Positions 44,700 to 55,880 of a DNA stretch of 64,000 nucleotides are shown piece after piece (within the stretch, counting starts at the first letter, position 1; every line of letters starts with the position of its first letter). The DNA lies in assembly GCA_944470555.2 (NCBI GenBank), contig OX104132.1:18547755-18611754 (forward strand). Reading direction: 5' to 3'. The translations under genes and the position numbers were made by a program. The notes under the pieces were generated by a model that worked only from the letters and a program-made list of their open reading frames with translations, searched no databases and was not told where the DNA came from. The DNA comes from Heterobilharzia americana. Its lineage: Eukaryota; Platyhelminthes; Trematoda; Strigeidida; Schistosomatidae.

Positions 44700-47600
44700 A
44701 TAAATGAACACGTTAAAGGCCTAGGAGCAGGAAAATACACTCATCTATATTTGTATTTGACTTCTCTCACATAAGCCCTTTACTTTTACGAAAGTTGTGA
44801 TTCAAAAATCTCAACGTTTCTCAAGCATCAGCCGGAGGATAATCAACACAAACGTGAACAGTTCTTATCCTAGATATCTAGTTTGGTCAAAAAGAAAGTG
44901 TGCGACAAGAGTAGCAGAAGGATAACCCTCTTGATCATTGGTGTATTATACGGCATAGGGTTGCCGTGAAGGTCCAACAGATGGAGATCGTGCCTGGAAG
45001 CTAAGAGCCCTGACCAGAACTCAACAGAATTTCGCTGCCTGGGAATCAGTCTGTTGAAACTTCTACGCGAAATACCTACCCATCATTATCATCGTCAGCG
45101 AATCCTCCGATTTCTTAAAACATACCCAGCACGGAATGAAATACAACTGTTTCCCTCATCACTCTCTTCCACAGATTTGCTCGCTGCCAAAAATTGGTAG
45201 AAACGGAGTGCTTTCAAAGCAATTCGGCCTCCAACTTTTCATAATTTACGCGGTATTGGAACGATGACCAAGCTTGCAAAATCGTTATTTCCAGCTAATT
45301 TTCCACTCAATATATCAATTTCTTCATGCTGATTATTGTGAGCTGTAGTGCTGCTATATTCCGCATTCCTTGTTAAAGTCTGACAAAAATACACATTTCT
45401 TTGGCCGTAAGGCCCAAAATCAAACCAACTTAATTTAGGGCCACTGGAGTTCAACCAATGAATACATTATTAGGGCTTAGTAAAACATCGTAAAAGCTGT
45501 TCTTCACGGCTAAATATATGTTCTATATTTAGCTTTAAGTCATCACCTCTACGCCTGCTCTCGCTGTTTACTTTAGCATAGTACAGTGACGTGGTGAAGA
45601 GAAAAACCTATCCTTTTTGCGGCTTCCTGGCACTTAGTACAGGCACTGTACAATCCCAATACGAGTCAGGGGTTGCACTTAGTCTGAGCTCCCTTGGTAG
45701 AGTTCGGACACTAAAAGCGCAAGTGTCGGCAGTCACACTTCCAAAGTAGACTACTCTCAACCTACTGAATCCAATACATTAGGGAATTCGCGACTCAAAT
45801 ACCCCTTGTTCCCACTTTGCTTGAATAAAAAGCAGTCGTTTGGCAGAAAATCGTATTTTCAGGCCACTTCGTACTCCATAGATCAATTCGTCCCCGCTGC
45901 ATTTACATGGCTCTCTCGCTTCTGCCATGCTTATGAATACGAATGAGCAACGAAGCGCTTCAATTGCTACCACCTCCAGGAAAAGACCGACACCATCTAC
46001 CTTGTTTACGGTGTATCGAGCCGCCTCTTTCCCCTATCTTACTCTTCGCCGAAACCTGTAATTATCCCTTTACCTCCCTGTTCTGTGGCTAACTTGATCA
46101 AGATATGTGCCGGGCCTATCATAGTAACCGGGAATTTCGGCTAAAGCCAAAGTACTAATGGGTAAATAGGCTAAAAGATTCTCCTTCGTTATTGACGAAG
46201 TGAACGCACTGTATGTGCACAGCAAGAAAGCGTAAGACAAAGTCTTGGAATTATCTGCATAATCCCTTGTTGACACTAGAAATCTCCTTCACATATCACC
46301 TTCACCACTAGTAGGTTTACTCACTTTCGTTGCCAAAGAGGTCTATTCCTTATCAAAGCCTAAATGTAACCCTTTCTTATATAACTTGCCCTGCAATGAA
46401 CATCTTGGTGAAGCCAAAACCACGCTTTTAGATATATAATTTGTCATGGCCACAATAAACAACCGCAAATGTATGCGAAACTCACCTCGGAATAATCACC
46501 CCCAAGCCGAGCTTGAATCTAATCTACCTGGCACGGCATATCTATTCTGCAACGGGGAGGCATATCTTAAAAATATGTGCTGCAGTACTGTCAATCTCTA
46601 GTATGAAACAGCCCACCCGATGCGTTATTATAGTAACCTAGCTCACTCTGAAATCAACTTTGTGCAACACTGCTGCTAGGCTTAATGCCCCATATTCAGA
46701 CTCTGTCACATCAAAAAAACCTAAACTGTAACTCAACTCTGCTGAAAAGAGCGTGCCAACTGTCGATTTAGGATCTCCAGTCAGTTGTCCAGTCATTCAC
46801 TCAACCATCCTGTGACCATGCCCTGTATATTGACCATGGCAACACTTTCATATCTAGAGGCCTAAGCGTGGAGGAATGAGGTTTACAGGTCGAAAATCAT
46901 ACGCCATTCAGAATATATTGGGTGATTATCCCACAAGAACGGAATGAATTTCCCTCATGTTTTCGCCACCTCATGCACTTCATACATCAGTTCCCCTGAA
47001 AGTAAATGTTACCGACCTCACCCTATCAACATCGATAAGCACCAAATAGACAAATCACTGAATAATTGACCATGCGCCGTCAAGAATCCCAGATACATCA
47101 ACAAGAGATAAATCTTCATTTGAAACCAGCTGAAACACTGAAGACCTTAACAGGCCCTATTCCAAATAAATATGGTCTCCTTGATAAATCTCCAACCCTT
47201 GAACGAGTTCAGGGAGCCATTCGGCATATCACACTATCTCAGACAATCTTGCAGCCAACACACCACAATTTCTTCTCTTAAGTTCCAAACACTGCTCCCT
47301 ATGGACCGCGGTTCCTCATTCCCTTCATCCAAACACACCTCCATTGAAGATGGGTGAATAAGTGCGACTCATGACACTACTGAGTTTGTCGTGGACTCGA
47401 ATAATGACCATAAAAAACATATTTATATACTTTTGTAAGTGATTTAACTCCTTTCGTAGTCCCACCACAATTCTACATTTCTCTGCCTAAATAATATTCC
47501 GCCTATAATTAAGCCATCTGGGACTTTTAGCTGGCTTAATTAGGCTTTGTTGCCTTCCAGTCATACTGTACCTCAAATTAATCCAAACCTCATCCCCACA

Positions 47601-47980
47601 GTGGTTAGCCACAATGTGTATCGTAATGACCGTGATGCTTGCAAATTATGAGCTTCGTTGCTTATATAAGCCTCAACATAGCATCTCTGAATACCTTCCC
47701 ATTTGGTTGAGACATCTAAAATGACGTAGAGTTTGTATGCATCCTCCCAGCAGCCAACCACAAAACTGTGGTTGGTTGGCCGCATTGGCCACGACATTCT
47801 GAGCCCGTCACTCACAATCATTTGAGTGGAATATTGTTTTTGGTGTTTCTGCTTACCTGTAATCGGTTAGGTGGTGATTTCAAAACGCCAGAAGTCTCGT
47901 GGTTCTCCTTCTAAATCCCATGTCATCTTCTATTCTTCGAGACTCACAATCAATTGACGGGTTCGAGCAGTCAGTAGCCG
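44700..47980. other. No gene recognised; several unassigned open frames
   Basis: Unique-looking sequence without LINE or SINE phrases I know. Minus-strand frames at 45239-45454 (RNAEYSSTTAHNNQHEEIDI), 45779-45973 and 46070-46276, and a plus-strand frame from ATG 47072 to 47281 (MRRQESQIHQQEINLHLKPA), have protein-like composition. Each is isolated, so none is called as a gene. Confidence 0.3.
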
Positions 47981-47984
47981 TACT

Positions 47985-48205
47985 TTGGTGCCAGATGGCA
48001 ACGGTCAGTTCACAGGAGCTCCTGAAGTTGCGTTTCGTGCCCGTAGGCACTCATCAACAAGACACGTCTGAAGTCCCAAGAAAACTGGGGTTCCTTTGGG
48101 GATTCTAGCATGTGTCGCTCGGTGTAGACGTTAGAAGTTTAACCAGTGGGCAGTTCTGGCCACGACTGCTCTTTTGCACGACCGTATTACGTAAAGGCGC
48201 TAGTC
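47985..48205 (-). repeat. Decayed SINE type S2
   Basis: Minus strand order matches the S2 copies: a tRNA-like part (complement of 48090-48150) is followed by GTTGATGAGTGCC...GCACGAAACGCAAC (complement of 48030-48060). GTTGATGA approximates the hammerhead CUGAUGA box and GAAA is present. Confidence 0.4.
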
Positions 48206-49713
48206 ACTACTAAGTGACATGTTAACCATGCAGTCTTCATCGACAAGCATTGATCGAGGCCTAACGATCAAATTTTGCAATGTGGCCGCTGGGCGGATAG
48301 ATTAGACACCAATTTGAACCTAGTGTCGAGTAACCACAAAACAACATTTGTCCTTGAGTATGTCAGCACTCACTGTAAGTTTGAGGGTGAACATTTTTTA
48401 CACAGGTTGCATGTTTCCCTATGGCAAGGAATAATAATCCCCTTCCAGCGGGTGAATAGGGGATAAAAAGTGGTGCGTTTTGATCAAATAAAACATACTG
48501 ACAAAATGTACACACAAAAGACGGTGCGGAAAGAAGAAAACAATTGAGGGTTAACCATTACCGGAAAAAAAGTAACGTTGACAATCCTTCGTGACAGATG
48601 GCTAGATGTTGAGCATAACAACTTGGAACACAGTCGAAGCAGCCCTCGGCAACTACCAAGCTGCCAAGAATCGAGGCCGAACCTGGATAGGGCGTAGATG
48701 TTTTCGATACATTCTCGAATCACGGAAGGCTATTTGTGACCTGAAATGACGGACGGCTGGATGATCCAAGGGATTATCAACCGGAGAATTTTGGAATGGA
48801 AGTAGGAAGTTACTGATTAAAGTAATGGAAGTACGGCATGGGCTGGTAATCAGAAGTAGCACAATCAGACCAGCCTGATTCAATAACCATTCCAGCATAC
48901 AAAAAGTAGTCTCGTGGCGACAGCATGAGAATCAGTTTGGCTAACATCGTGTCTAAGATCCTTGAGTCGATGGTTATCTGATGGCCAACTGAAACTCGAG
49001 AAAACCATGCGGTTTTCGAAGCTAAACAAAGATATGTCATCCATATTGTTACCCCTTGATAGATTCTAGAACACAGCCATACTTACCGGCCGGTGGCCGA
49101 CGCTTACCACATTTCTTGACATGAAGACGACATTTGGATCAGTCGACCGTGCGTCGCTACAACAGCATCTCACCGTAAAAGGAGTACCGAGAAACGACAG
49201 AAGGCCAATCAAAGCATTCCACTCGAATTCATGCAACTTTGTAAGGACTTATAGAGAATGGCCATCGGAAGTGGGCGTATTGCAAGAAAACTTGAAAAAA
49301 TGGAATAGGAAGATAAGGAGATGGTGATAGCTGACCAGTGGACGTGTTGACAGCGAGACGAACTGGAACAATTTTTGTGTGTATTGCAGTATCCATGTGG
49401 AACCAAAGCCTGTTGTGCTTATAATGGTTTTTGAATCTAAAACAAAACAGTAGTGACGATAAAATGACAGAAAACAAGGATGAGCTTACTAAAAATATGA
49501 ATTCCCCACGTCTACTACCTCAGCTCACTTTGGACCACCATATCGTCCCTAACCTTCGTATGAAAACACTCGACAGAATGCCATGGTCATCACCTCCTCA
49601 CGACTGCATAAAGCATATTTAACGCCAGCAAACAGCTTGAGTTTTATTGCAATGTTTATAACTTTATTTAACTTTGGTACATAAGTTCTCCGCATATAAG
49701 AGAATACCTACTG

Positions 49714-49833
49714 TCAAGTCTCCCCTCCTCCATATTCCATGGCAATGTCTTTGGCCTCAGGTTTGATTTCAGTACTTTCATGTGTACCTTCACCTTCTTC
49801 CTCATAAACTGATCTCCGAACAGTTGGTTTAAG
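49714..49833 (-). pseudogene. Coding-like 3' tail with poly(A) signals, unidentified
   Basis: Minus-strand frame of 39 codons plus TGA: KPTVRRSVYEEEGEGTHE then STEIKPEAKDIAMEYGGGET. Acidic, balanced composition typical of a protein C-terminus. Downstream on the same strand two AATAAA hexamers (complements at about 49664-49669 and 49642-49647) would end the transcript. The upstream side has TAA at 49834-49836 with no clear acceptor. It is either a terminal exon or a retro-copied gene end. Confidence 0.3.
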
Positions 49834-49970
49834 TTACTTCACCAAGTATTTTTAGTGGGCACTATAACCAAGCTACCTATACACATCATGACTGATATAC
49901 TTCCGCGTAGAAATTTTGTGCTTCTGTTGTGAGTACGGCCTGCTGTTAGCGTACGTTATTCATTTTTCAG

Positions 49971-50130
49971 GTCCAACTGATCAGCAATTCATTCATGTGG
50001 AGCCCCAGTAGTCTCAGTTGTCAGCACACGCCATGTCATCACAACCTTATGATGAATGCACAAAATTTAAGGTCACGGCTATTACACCTGAAATACCCCC
50101 GGGAATATTCGGTAGTTCTACCAATGGTTG
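49971..50130 (+). pseudogene. Exon-like segment with one stop, unidentified
   Basis: Behind the acceptor-like cattttTCAG at 49961-49970 one frame reads PTDQQFIHVEPQ, TAG, SQLSAHAMSSQPYDECTKF, then KVTAITPEIPPGIFGSSTNG and TGA. Apart from the TAG (one change from CAG) it looks like a protein C-terminal part. No family is recognised. Confidence 0.3.
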
Positions 50131-50744
50131 AGCAAATCCTGATTTCGAACTGAGCTTGCCTTGATCCTTTGAGCGATCATGCTGGCGTTGAACCATTTCA
50201 TTATTTGCTGCATGCGAAAAGTTAACGTTCTTTCATTGAACTTATCTCTTGTGTGCCTTAAATAAAAATGTCTAATGCATTGCTTGTTATTGGACGTTAC
50301 AGTGAGTTCATATTACTGAAGTGATCATACCCGTAACTGATGCTGAATAAAACACGCACATATTATTATTCCTATCCACTACAACTAGTAGTGTTGACCA
50401 GAGGTGTTCTCTGTCACTTTTCCTGTTTATCTCCGTCATAGACGTACTGATGGACAAAACCTCAAATGCATCTGACTGCAGTGATTGACCCACTTCCCGG
50501 AGGTCATACGGTTGACGTGGAGTAGGTAGATGATGTTCTCCTGCTAGGTGAAGACGCTGATAAAATGCAGGGTCTTCTGGACGCATTGAACAGAAGTCTG
50601 AGAATGTTTGGTATGCGTTGCGCTTGCAACTGCTAAATGTATGATGCCCCAAGACTGTTGTACAACTGCTCCTATTTCGGGAACAGGGAATGAAGTAGTG
50701 GAATGGGCCAACCACTTCACTTCACAACAAGTCTGAATCTGTAC

Positions 50745-51910
50745 CTGTCCTAGTCACCCAAACCTACGAATGTTCTCAGCCTTCTCAGTAGAATTACTCG
50801 TCTTGCTTTGTGTCGTTCCACTGACCTCAGCTATGCTCACACGGTGATTTCACCAAACTCCAGCGATACCATGGACACATTTGTGGCCAAAACCTTGTAA
50901 TTGGTTCGTGTCTCCTGCCTTTAACGGACATTTCTAGCTGCCGTACAGCAGAACACAGCGGATCGCAAAGCAGTATGCTCGTCCCTTGATAGGAATTCTG
51001 GTTTCTTGCCGGTCAGCGTCACAAATTGACAAGCGCCAAAAGAGTGTTCTCTACCACGGCAGAACCTTCCCCAACAACCACCCCGTTTGAGCTTATGCAA
51101 ATCCTCAGGTAAGTGAAGTGGTTGGCCCATTCCACTACTTCATTCCCTGTTCCCGAAATAGGAGCGGTTGTACAACAGTCTTGGGGCATCATACATTTAG
51201 CAGTTGCAAGCGCAACGCATACCAAACATTCTCAGACTTCTGTTCAATGCGTCCAGAAGACCCTGCATTTTATCAGCGTCTTCACCTAGCAGGAGAACAT
51301 CATCTACCTACTCCACGTCAACCGTATGACCTCCGGGAAGTGGGTCAATCACTGCAGTCAGATGCATTTGAGGTTTTGTCCATCAGTACGTCTATGACGG
51401 AGATAAACAGGAAAAGTGACAGAGAACATCTCTGGTCAACACCACTAGTTGTAGTCAGTCAGGATGACAACTCTCCAAAAGCCTTTGCAAGGTTGCATGA
51501 ATTCGAGTGGAATGCTTTGATTGGCCTTCTGTCGTTTCTCGGTACTCCTTTTACGGTGAGACGCTGTTGTAGCGACGCACGGTCGACTGATCCAAATGTC
51601 GTCTTCATGTCAAGAAATGTGGTAAGCGTCGGCCACCGGCCGGTAAGTATGGCTGTGTTCTAGAATCCATCAGGGGGTAACAATAAGGGTGATACACCTT
51701 TGTTCGGCTCTGAAAACTGCACAATGTTTTCGGGCTCCATTTAGGCATCGGAGAACTGTTGACGGAGGATTACTGTAGCTAATTACTCTGTGGTTGTCAC
51801 AGGAAGTAGTCTTCTTATTCTCATAAACTAGCACAATCTCGGAATGATGGTACTTCCTCTACTTCTGCATGCTCTACGTAGCACTGCCATCACTTTAAGC
51901 AGCAATTTCT
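50745..51910 (-). mobile_element. RTE-like LINE fragment, right arm of inverted pair
   Basis: Read on the minus strand it covers the RT (from about 51910, with GLLFVNVRRS-type decay), the region equal to the left arm, the ADKMQ segment (about 51270-51290) and then C-terminal pieces (NHFTYL, GSAVVENTLLALVNL, ITRFWPQMCPWYRW). 51118-51449 matches the complement of 50384-50715 with only a few differences. The frames at 50308-50715 (-) and 51118-51663 (+) are antisense shadows. Confidence 0.75.
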
Positions 51911-51929
51911 ACCCCACACCCTTGGAAAC

Positions 51930-52537
51930 TTCATGTGGCGGGCTTTCACGCCCCGCTGCCTTCCATCTTTAACTTCACGACCACTATGCGTGACCGTCAC
52001 CAATTAGTCCTTGTACTCTATCTAGAAATTTCAAAGGCATTTGACATAGTCGATCACTTGCTATTAATAAGTAAGCTGATGACTATGGGAATTGACTATC
52101 CGCTATTTGGGTGGATTGAGCCTTTCCTCAGTAATCGCACTCAAGTGGTTGGGGTATATTCACACGCCTCAAAACTAGGCCGATCACCTCTGGTGTTGTT
52201 CAAGGCAGCGCATTAGGCCCCTTTCTCTTTATTTTATACGTCAGTGACATCCGTAGCCGCTTTACGTACGTAAACCATTCTTGTTTGCTGATGACTCAAA
52301 AGTTGCACACACTTTCAGCCATGACTATTTATCTCACTTCCAAACACTAATGCAAAGGGAGCTTGATTTAATATCTCCATGGTCTGCAGCTTGAGAACTT
52401 CAGTTCAGTATAGGCAAGTGGGGCTGGATGTGTTTTGGTGCTCCATCGTAGGATATCTCAATACATCTTCACTCTACGAGACTACCTGTTCTTAAAAGTG
52501 AATGTGACCTTGGACTAAGATATTCAAGGGAACGCAC
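51930..52537 (+). mobile_element. CR1-like LINE RT fragment
   Basis: LVLVLYLEISKAFDIVDHLL and MGIDYPLFGWIEPFLSNRTQ, then in another frame SGVVQGSALGPFLFILYVSD and an FADD-region remnant (CLLMTQKLHTL). This is the order of a CR1/jockey reverse transcriptase. Matching C-terminal sequence lies beyond the LTR array, at about 63900-63980. Confidence 0.75.
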
Positions 52538-52891
52538 AAGACCACACAATTTTGTCAGACTTTTCCGCATACACAAAACAAAAATTTTTTCGGGCTCCAC
52601 GGACTTCCGAATCTCTTATTTCTTAACAATGTTCCAGGTAATACGATTTTGGTTGTTAATTTTTTTATCTCCGGATATATTATTACTTTGGTAAAATTAT
52701 TTTAGTGTTTCGAATGTCATACACTTCATTTTTATATAAACACTCTTCCAATCAGTTTTCATCCTGATAATAGATATCTTTAACATTCCCTCTATGTTTT
52801 TAATATCTTCAAAATGAATTTACCCTTCTCATAATATTTTATATCGAACACAGATATTCCCTCTTATATCTGTATTCTGGGGAGGGGCTTA
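52538..52891 (+). mobile_element. Ty3/gypsy element, 3' internal remnant with PPT
   Basis: Nearly identical to 57340-57693 and 62137-62490, the sequence that precedes LTRs 2 and 3. It ends with a purine tract GGGGAGGGG (52879-52887) directly before the LTR. It is therefore the tail of a further element unit whose upstream part is missing. Confidence 0.85.
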
Positions 52892-53142
52892 TGTAGCATT
52901 TTATTTCACTGTATTGTGTTGATACACGTAACAACCCATTGGACATTTTTTCTTTTAGTTGTACTGATAAAGACTTTTTGCTCGCTCGTTGACTAATACA
53001 ACATCCTGATATATATTTCGCGTTAACTACTGATATTTACGCTGTCTGACGCAGGTGGATCAGCAGTGTTGGGAATTATGAATGGGCGATAGTGTATCTG
53101 GACACGTATATAAAATTTGGAGTCAGATTTCAGAGCTCGACA
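52892..53142 (+). repeat. LTR 1 (251 bp)
   Basis: Starts TGTAGCATTTT behind the purine tract and ends CTCGACA just before the primer-binding site. TG...CA ends are present. TATATAAAA at 53107-53115 is a likely promoter TATA box. Same length as LTRs 2 and 3. Confidence 0.88.
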
Positions 53143-53145
53143 AAC

Positions 53146-53164
53146 TGGTGAGCCCGACGTGATT
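53146..53164 (+). promoter_or_regulatory. Primer-binding site, tRNA-Trp type
   Basis: TGGTGAGCCCGACGTGATT differs by one base from the complement of the 3' end of animal tRNA-Trp (TGGTGACCCCGACGTGAT), the primer used by CsRn1-type elements. Copies at 57948-57966 and 62745-62763. Confidence 0.75.
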
Positions 53165-53364
53165 AAACTCTCGCAAGTTTCACGGGTAGATATTATTGTT
53201 GTTTTCAGTTGAATACTGCAACCAGTCATCAATGACTGTAAACAATACGGATATACATATGTACTGAGAATTTCTCTGGCTGCTTTGTGGTAGGCATTGA
53301 CATACTTGCTTATCGTAATTTCCCTGCTCTTCTTCCTAAATATTTTTTTGCTGTACCAGTACTG

Positions 53365-54180
53365 ATGTCCTTAAACTGTTATAATCAAGACTTTTCGAAT
53401 TTAGGGCCCGTGGGTGCCATTAATCTTCCTATGCTTTGTTTTAAGTTTAATGACCCGCAATTGTGGTTTGTCCGTCTAGAAAATTTCTTCATGGCCAATC
53501 ATATAACTTCACAAAACACAAAGTTCGGATACACAAGCTCTGTTTTGTGGAAAGAAGTGGCTGAACAAGTAAGGGAGACACTACTAAAGCCCCACCCAGA
53601 CACACTTTATGATGTTTTGAAGCAGGAGGTGCTGAAAGCTACTTCGTTATCTGACCAGAAGGCTGTCGATCAACTACTAAGTAGCATATGCCTCGGTGAC
53701 AGAACACCTTCACAACTTAAGCGACATATGCAAAGTCTGCTGAAAGATAGGAATGTAGACAACCGTTTATTCTACCAGCTCTGGCTGCGGAGACTTCCTT
53801 CATGCATTCAGCAGATATTAGCCACCGGAGATGCGGACATTGACATTGACAGGTTGGCTGACATCGCTGACCGTATGTACGAAAGGATGCCTAAACCGGT
53901 TGAAAGTATTGCTGAGCCAACGCAAAACGACCGAGTGGCCGCTTTAGGGAGGAAGATCGACATACTTACAGGACAACTGACGGCTTTGCAGTTAAACCGA
54001 CGGTCACCGAAGTTCTGTAGAAGCAGATCCCGTAGTCGTGATAGGACCACGAGTAGAATTGCGTCTAAAAGTAGCACGTGCTGGTATCACAAGAAGTTTG
54101 GCAGTAAAGCACGTCGTTGTTTGTTACCATGCGATTTTAAAACCTTTTCATCGGGAAACGGAAAGGCCGGCGATCAGTGA
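53365..54180 (+). CDS. gag: Gag of Ty3/gypsy element, unit 1
   Basis: Capsid-like protein that packages element RNA. The open frame reaches up to 53287, but the first ATG is 53365, giving 271 residues. Typical gag text: [46 protein letters not shown] and [18 protein letters not shown]. The C-terminal [18 protein letters not shown] is the CHCC zinc finger that marks the CsRn1/Boudicca/Kabuki lineage. It ends in TGA overlapping the pol open frame, which lies in the -1 frame, so pol would need frameshifting or reinitiation. Confidence 0.88.
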   Translation: MSLNCYNQDFSNLGPVGAINLPMLCFKFNDPQLWFVRLENFFMANHITSQNTKFGYTSSVLWKEVAEQVRETLLKPHPDTLYDVLKQEVLKATSLSDQKAVDQLLSSICLGDRTPSQLKRHMQSLLKDRNVDNRLFYQLWLRRLPSCIQQILATGDADIDIDRLADIADRMYERMPKPVESIAEPTQNDRVAALGRKIDILTGQLTALQLNRRSPKFCRSRSRSRDRTTSRIASKSSTCWYHKKFGSKARRCLLPCDFKTFSSGNGKAGDQ

Positions 54181-55880
54181 CGACTGCTGTCGCCGGCGTA
54201 CAACAACACAGTCGTTTGTTTCGAGTGACGGATAGGAAGACTGGAGCTCAGTTTCTGGTTGACACTGGAGCGGAAGTGAGCGTGATCCCACCCACACCTT
54301 CCGAAAAACGCCATCCCAACCCAACTTTGGTACTACAAGCGGCAAATAGATCTGCTATTACTACATATGGGACCAGAATTTTGATCCTAGACATTGGCTT
54401 TCATACACCATTCCAGTGGGAATTCGTCATAGCTGACATATCGTCGCCTATCATTGGCATGGATTTCCTTCAACACTACGAACTATTGGTCGACTCTAGT
54501 CGACATAGACTAGTCAGCCGTAATGGTGAATTTTCTATCACCGGTATCGTTACGGAGACAAAAACAATAAACTTAGTCGTAGCTCCAATAAACAACACTT
54601 CCGAGTGCAATATCCTTCTGCGAGAATTTCCCGAGCTCACTCAAACGGATTACACGAAGTCCTCTCCAAAACACACGGTGACGCACCATATTCTTACAAA
54701 AGGTCCTCCAGTCTCATCAAAACCTCGACGCTTAGACCCTAAAAAGCTGCAGATAGCAAAACAGGAATTTGATAAACTTCTAAAGTTGGGAGTTATACGC
54801 CCTTCCAAGAGCCCATGGTCATCACCCCTGCATATGGTACCTAAAAAAGCATCAGGGGAAATACGGCCTTGCGGTGATTATCGAGCGTTGAATAAGCGTA
54901 CGGTCCCTGATAAGTATCCAATTCCTCACATACATGATTTTATGAACTCTATGACAAAAGTAAATATTTTTTCCAAGATTGACCTCGTGCGAGCTTACTA
55001 TCACATTCCTGTGGAACCCAATGATGTTCCTAAGACGGCCATCACTACTCCCTTCGGACTATTCGAATTTATTCGTATGCCGTTTGGTTTGACAAATGCT
55101 GCTCAAACATTCCAAAGATTTATAGATCAGGTACTCCATGGCTTACCTTTCGTCAGTGCATACATAGATGACTTAATAGTAGCTAGCGCATCTGAAACAG
55201 AGCACCTGCAACATCTGAGGACGCTTTTCGAACGACTGCGTGAATATGGCATTACAATCAATCCGCAGAAATGCGAATTTGGCAAGGAATCCCTACAGTT
55301 TTTGGGTCACATTGTTAATGCCAACGGTGTTAAACCGGTTCCGCAAGAAGTAGATGCAATTCGAGAATATCCTGTTCCAGACTCGTTTCGAAAGCTGCGA
55401 AGATTTCTGGGGTTAATAAACTTCTATCGACGTTTCATACCTAAATGTGCTGAAGTAGCCCAACCGCTGACAGATTTATTGCAAGGACGAGCCAAAGTGT
55501 TTCACATGACCCAAGCGGCCCATGATGCTTTTGACAAACTGAAGCTGGCTCTAAGTTCTGAAACTCTTCTCTCTCGTCGTGATTCAGAAGCACCACTAGC
55601 CATCATGACAGACGCTTCAAATGTTGCGGTAGGCGCAGTACTACAACAGTTTGTTCACGGTCAGTGGGAACCATTATCTTTCTTCTCGAAACGACTTAAT
55701 GCTTCTCAATCGCGATACAGTACATTCGGCAGAGAGCTACTGGCGATTTACTTGGCTATCAAGCACTTCAGATATATGCTCGAAGGGTACTCATTTATAG
55801 TATTCACCGACCATAAGCCACTCACAAAAGCAATTGATGCAAAGCATGACAACTACTCCCCCGAGAAATTCGACATTTAG
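54177..55880 (+). CDS. pol: Pol part 1, unit 1: protease, reverse transcriptase, RNase H
   Basis: 567 open codons; the first listed codon is GTG in the gag overlap. Protease: [14 protein letters not shown] with D29-T30-G31 and [68 protein letters not shown] and catalytic YIDD at 329-332. RNase [14 protein letters not shown] (D479) and FTDHKPLT (D545). The frame then ends at TAG 55878-55880; the expected continuation is found in another frame. A cytosine run at 55858-55862 appears one base short for a continuous frame, and unit 2 has the same break. Confidence 0.9.
   Translation: MTTAVAGVQQHSRLFRVTDRKTGAQFLVDTGAEVSVIPPTPSEKRHPNPTLVLQAANRSAITTYGTRILILDIGFHTPFQWEFVIADISSPIIGMDFLQHYELLVDSSRHRLVSRNGEFSITGIVTETKTINLVVAPINNTSECNILLREFPELTQTDYTKSSPKHTVTHHILTKGPPVSSKPRRLDPKKLQIAKQEFDKLLKLGVIRPSKSPWSSPLHMVPKKASGEIRPCGDYRALNKRTVPDKYPIPHIHDFMNSMTKVNIFSKIDLVRAYYHIPVEPNDVPKTAITTPFGLFEFIRMPFGLTNAAQTFQRFIDQVLHGLPFVSAYIDDLIVASASETEHLQHLRTLFERLREYGITINPQKCEFGKESLQFLGHIVNANGVKPVPQEVDAIREYPVPDSFRKLRRFLGLINFYRRFIPKCAEVAQPLTDLLQGRAKVFHMTQAAHDAFDKLKLALSSETLLSRRDSEAPLAIMTDASNVAVGAVLQQFVHGQWEPLSFFSKRLNASQSRYSTFGRELLAIYLAIKHFRYMLEGYSFIVFTDHKPLTKAIDAKHDNYSPEKFDI

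Larger units (their letters stand above)
49257..50383. other. 1.1-kb insert with gene-like fragments
   Basis: Sequence present in the left RTE arm but absent from the right arm. It holds a 63-codon plus-strand frame (49431-49622), a minus-strand coding-like tail with polyadenylation signals (49714-49833 with AATAAA at about 49642-49662), and a plus-strand exon-like segment at 49971-50130. None resembles a LINE. It may be host sequence carried into, or left within, the element. Confidence 0.4.
48540..50744 (+). mobile_element. RTE-like LINE fragment, left arm of inverted pair, interrupted
   Basis: Plus-strand RT pieces: SLANIVSKILESMVI (about 48930-48975), the 'LDMKTTFGSVDRASLQQHL' region (49115-49175) and GVPRNDRRPIKAF; then, after a gap, VDDVLLLGEDADKMQGLLDA (50525-50585) and NRSLRMFGM. 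The two halves are contiguous in the right arm (51118-51690, reverse complement), so 49257-50383 is an insertion here or a deletion there. The copy is dead. Confidence 0.75.

Noticed and set aside
50308..51663. Two similar ORFs (MVGPFHYFIPCSRN...) of 135 and 181 codons
   Set aside because: They are the antisense of RTE reverse-transcriptase fragments (ADKMQ, DDVLL on the other strand); their similarity reflects the inverted duplication, not a gene pair.
53023..53232. 69-codon minus-strand ORF present three times
   Set aside because: It is repeated only because it overlaps the LTR and leader; no protein motif.
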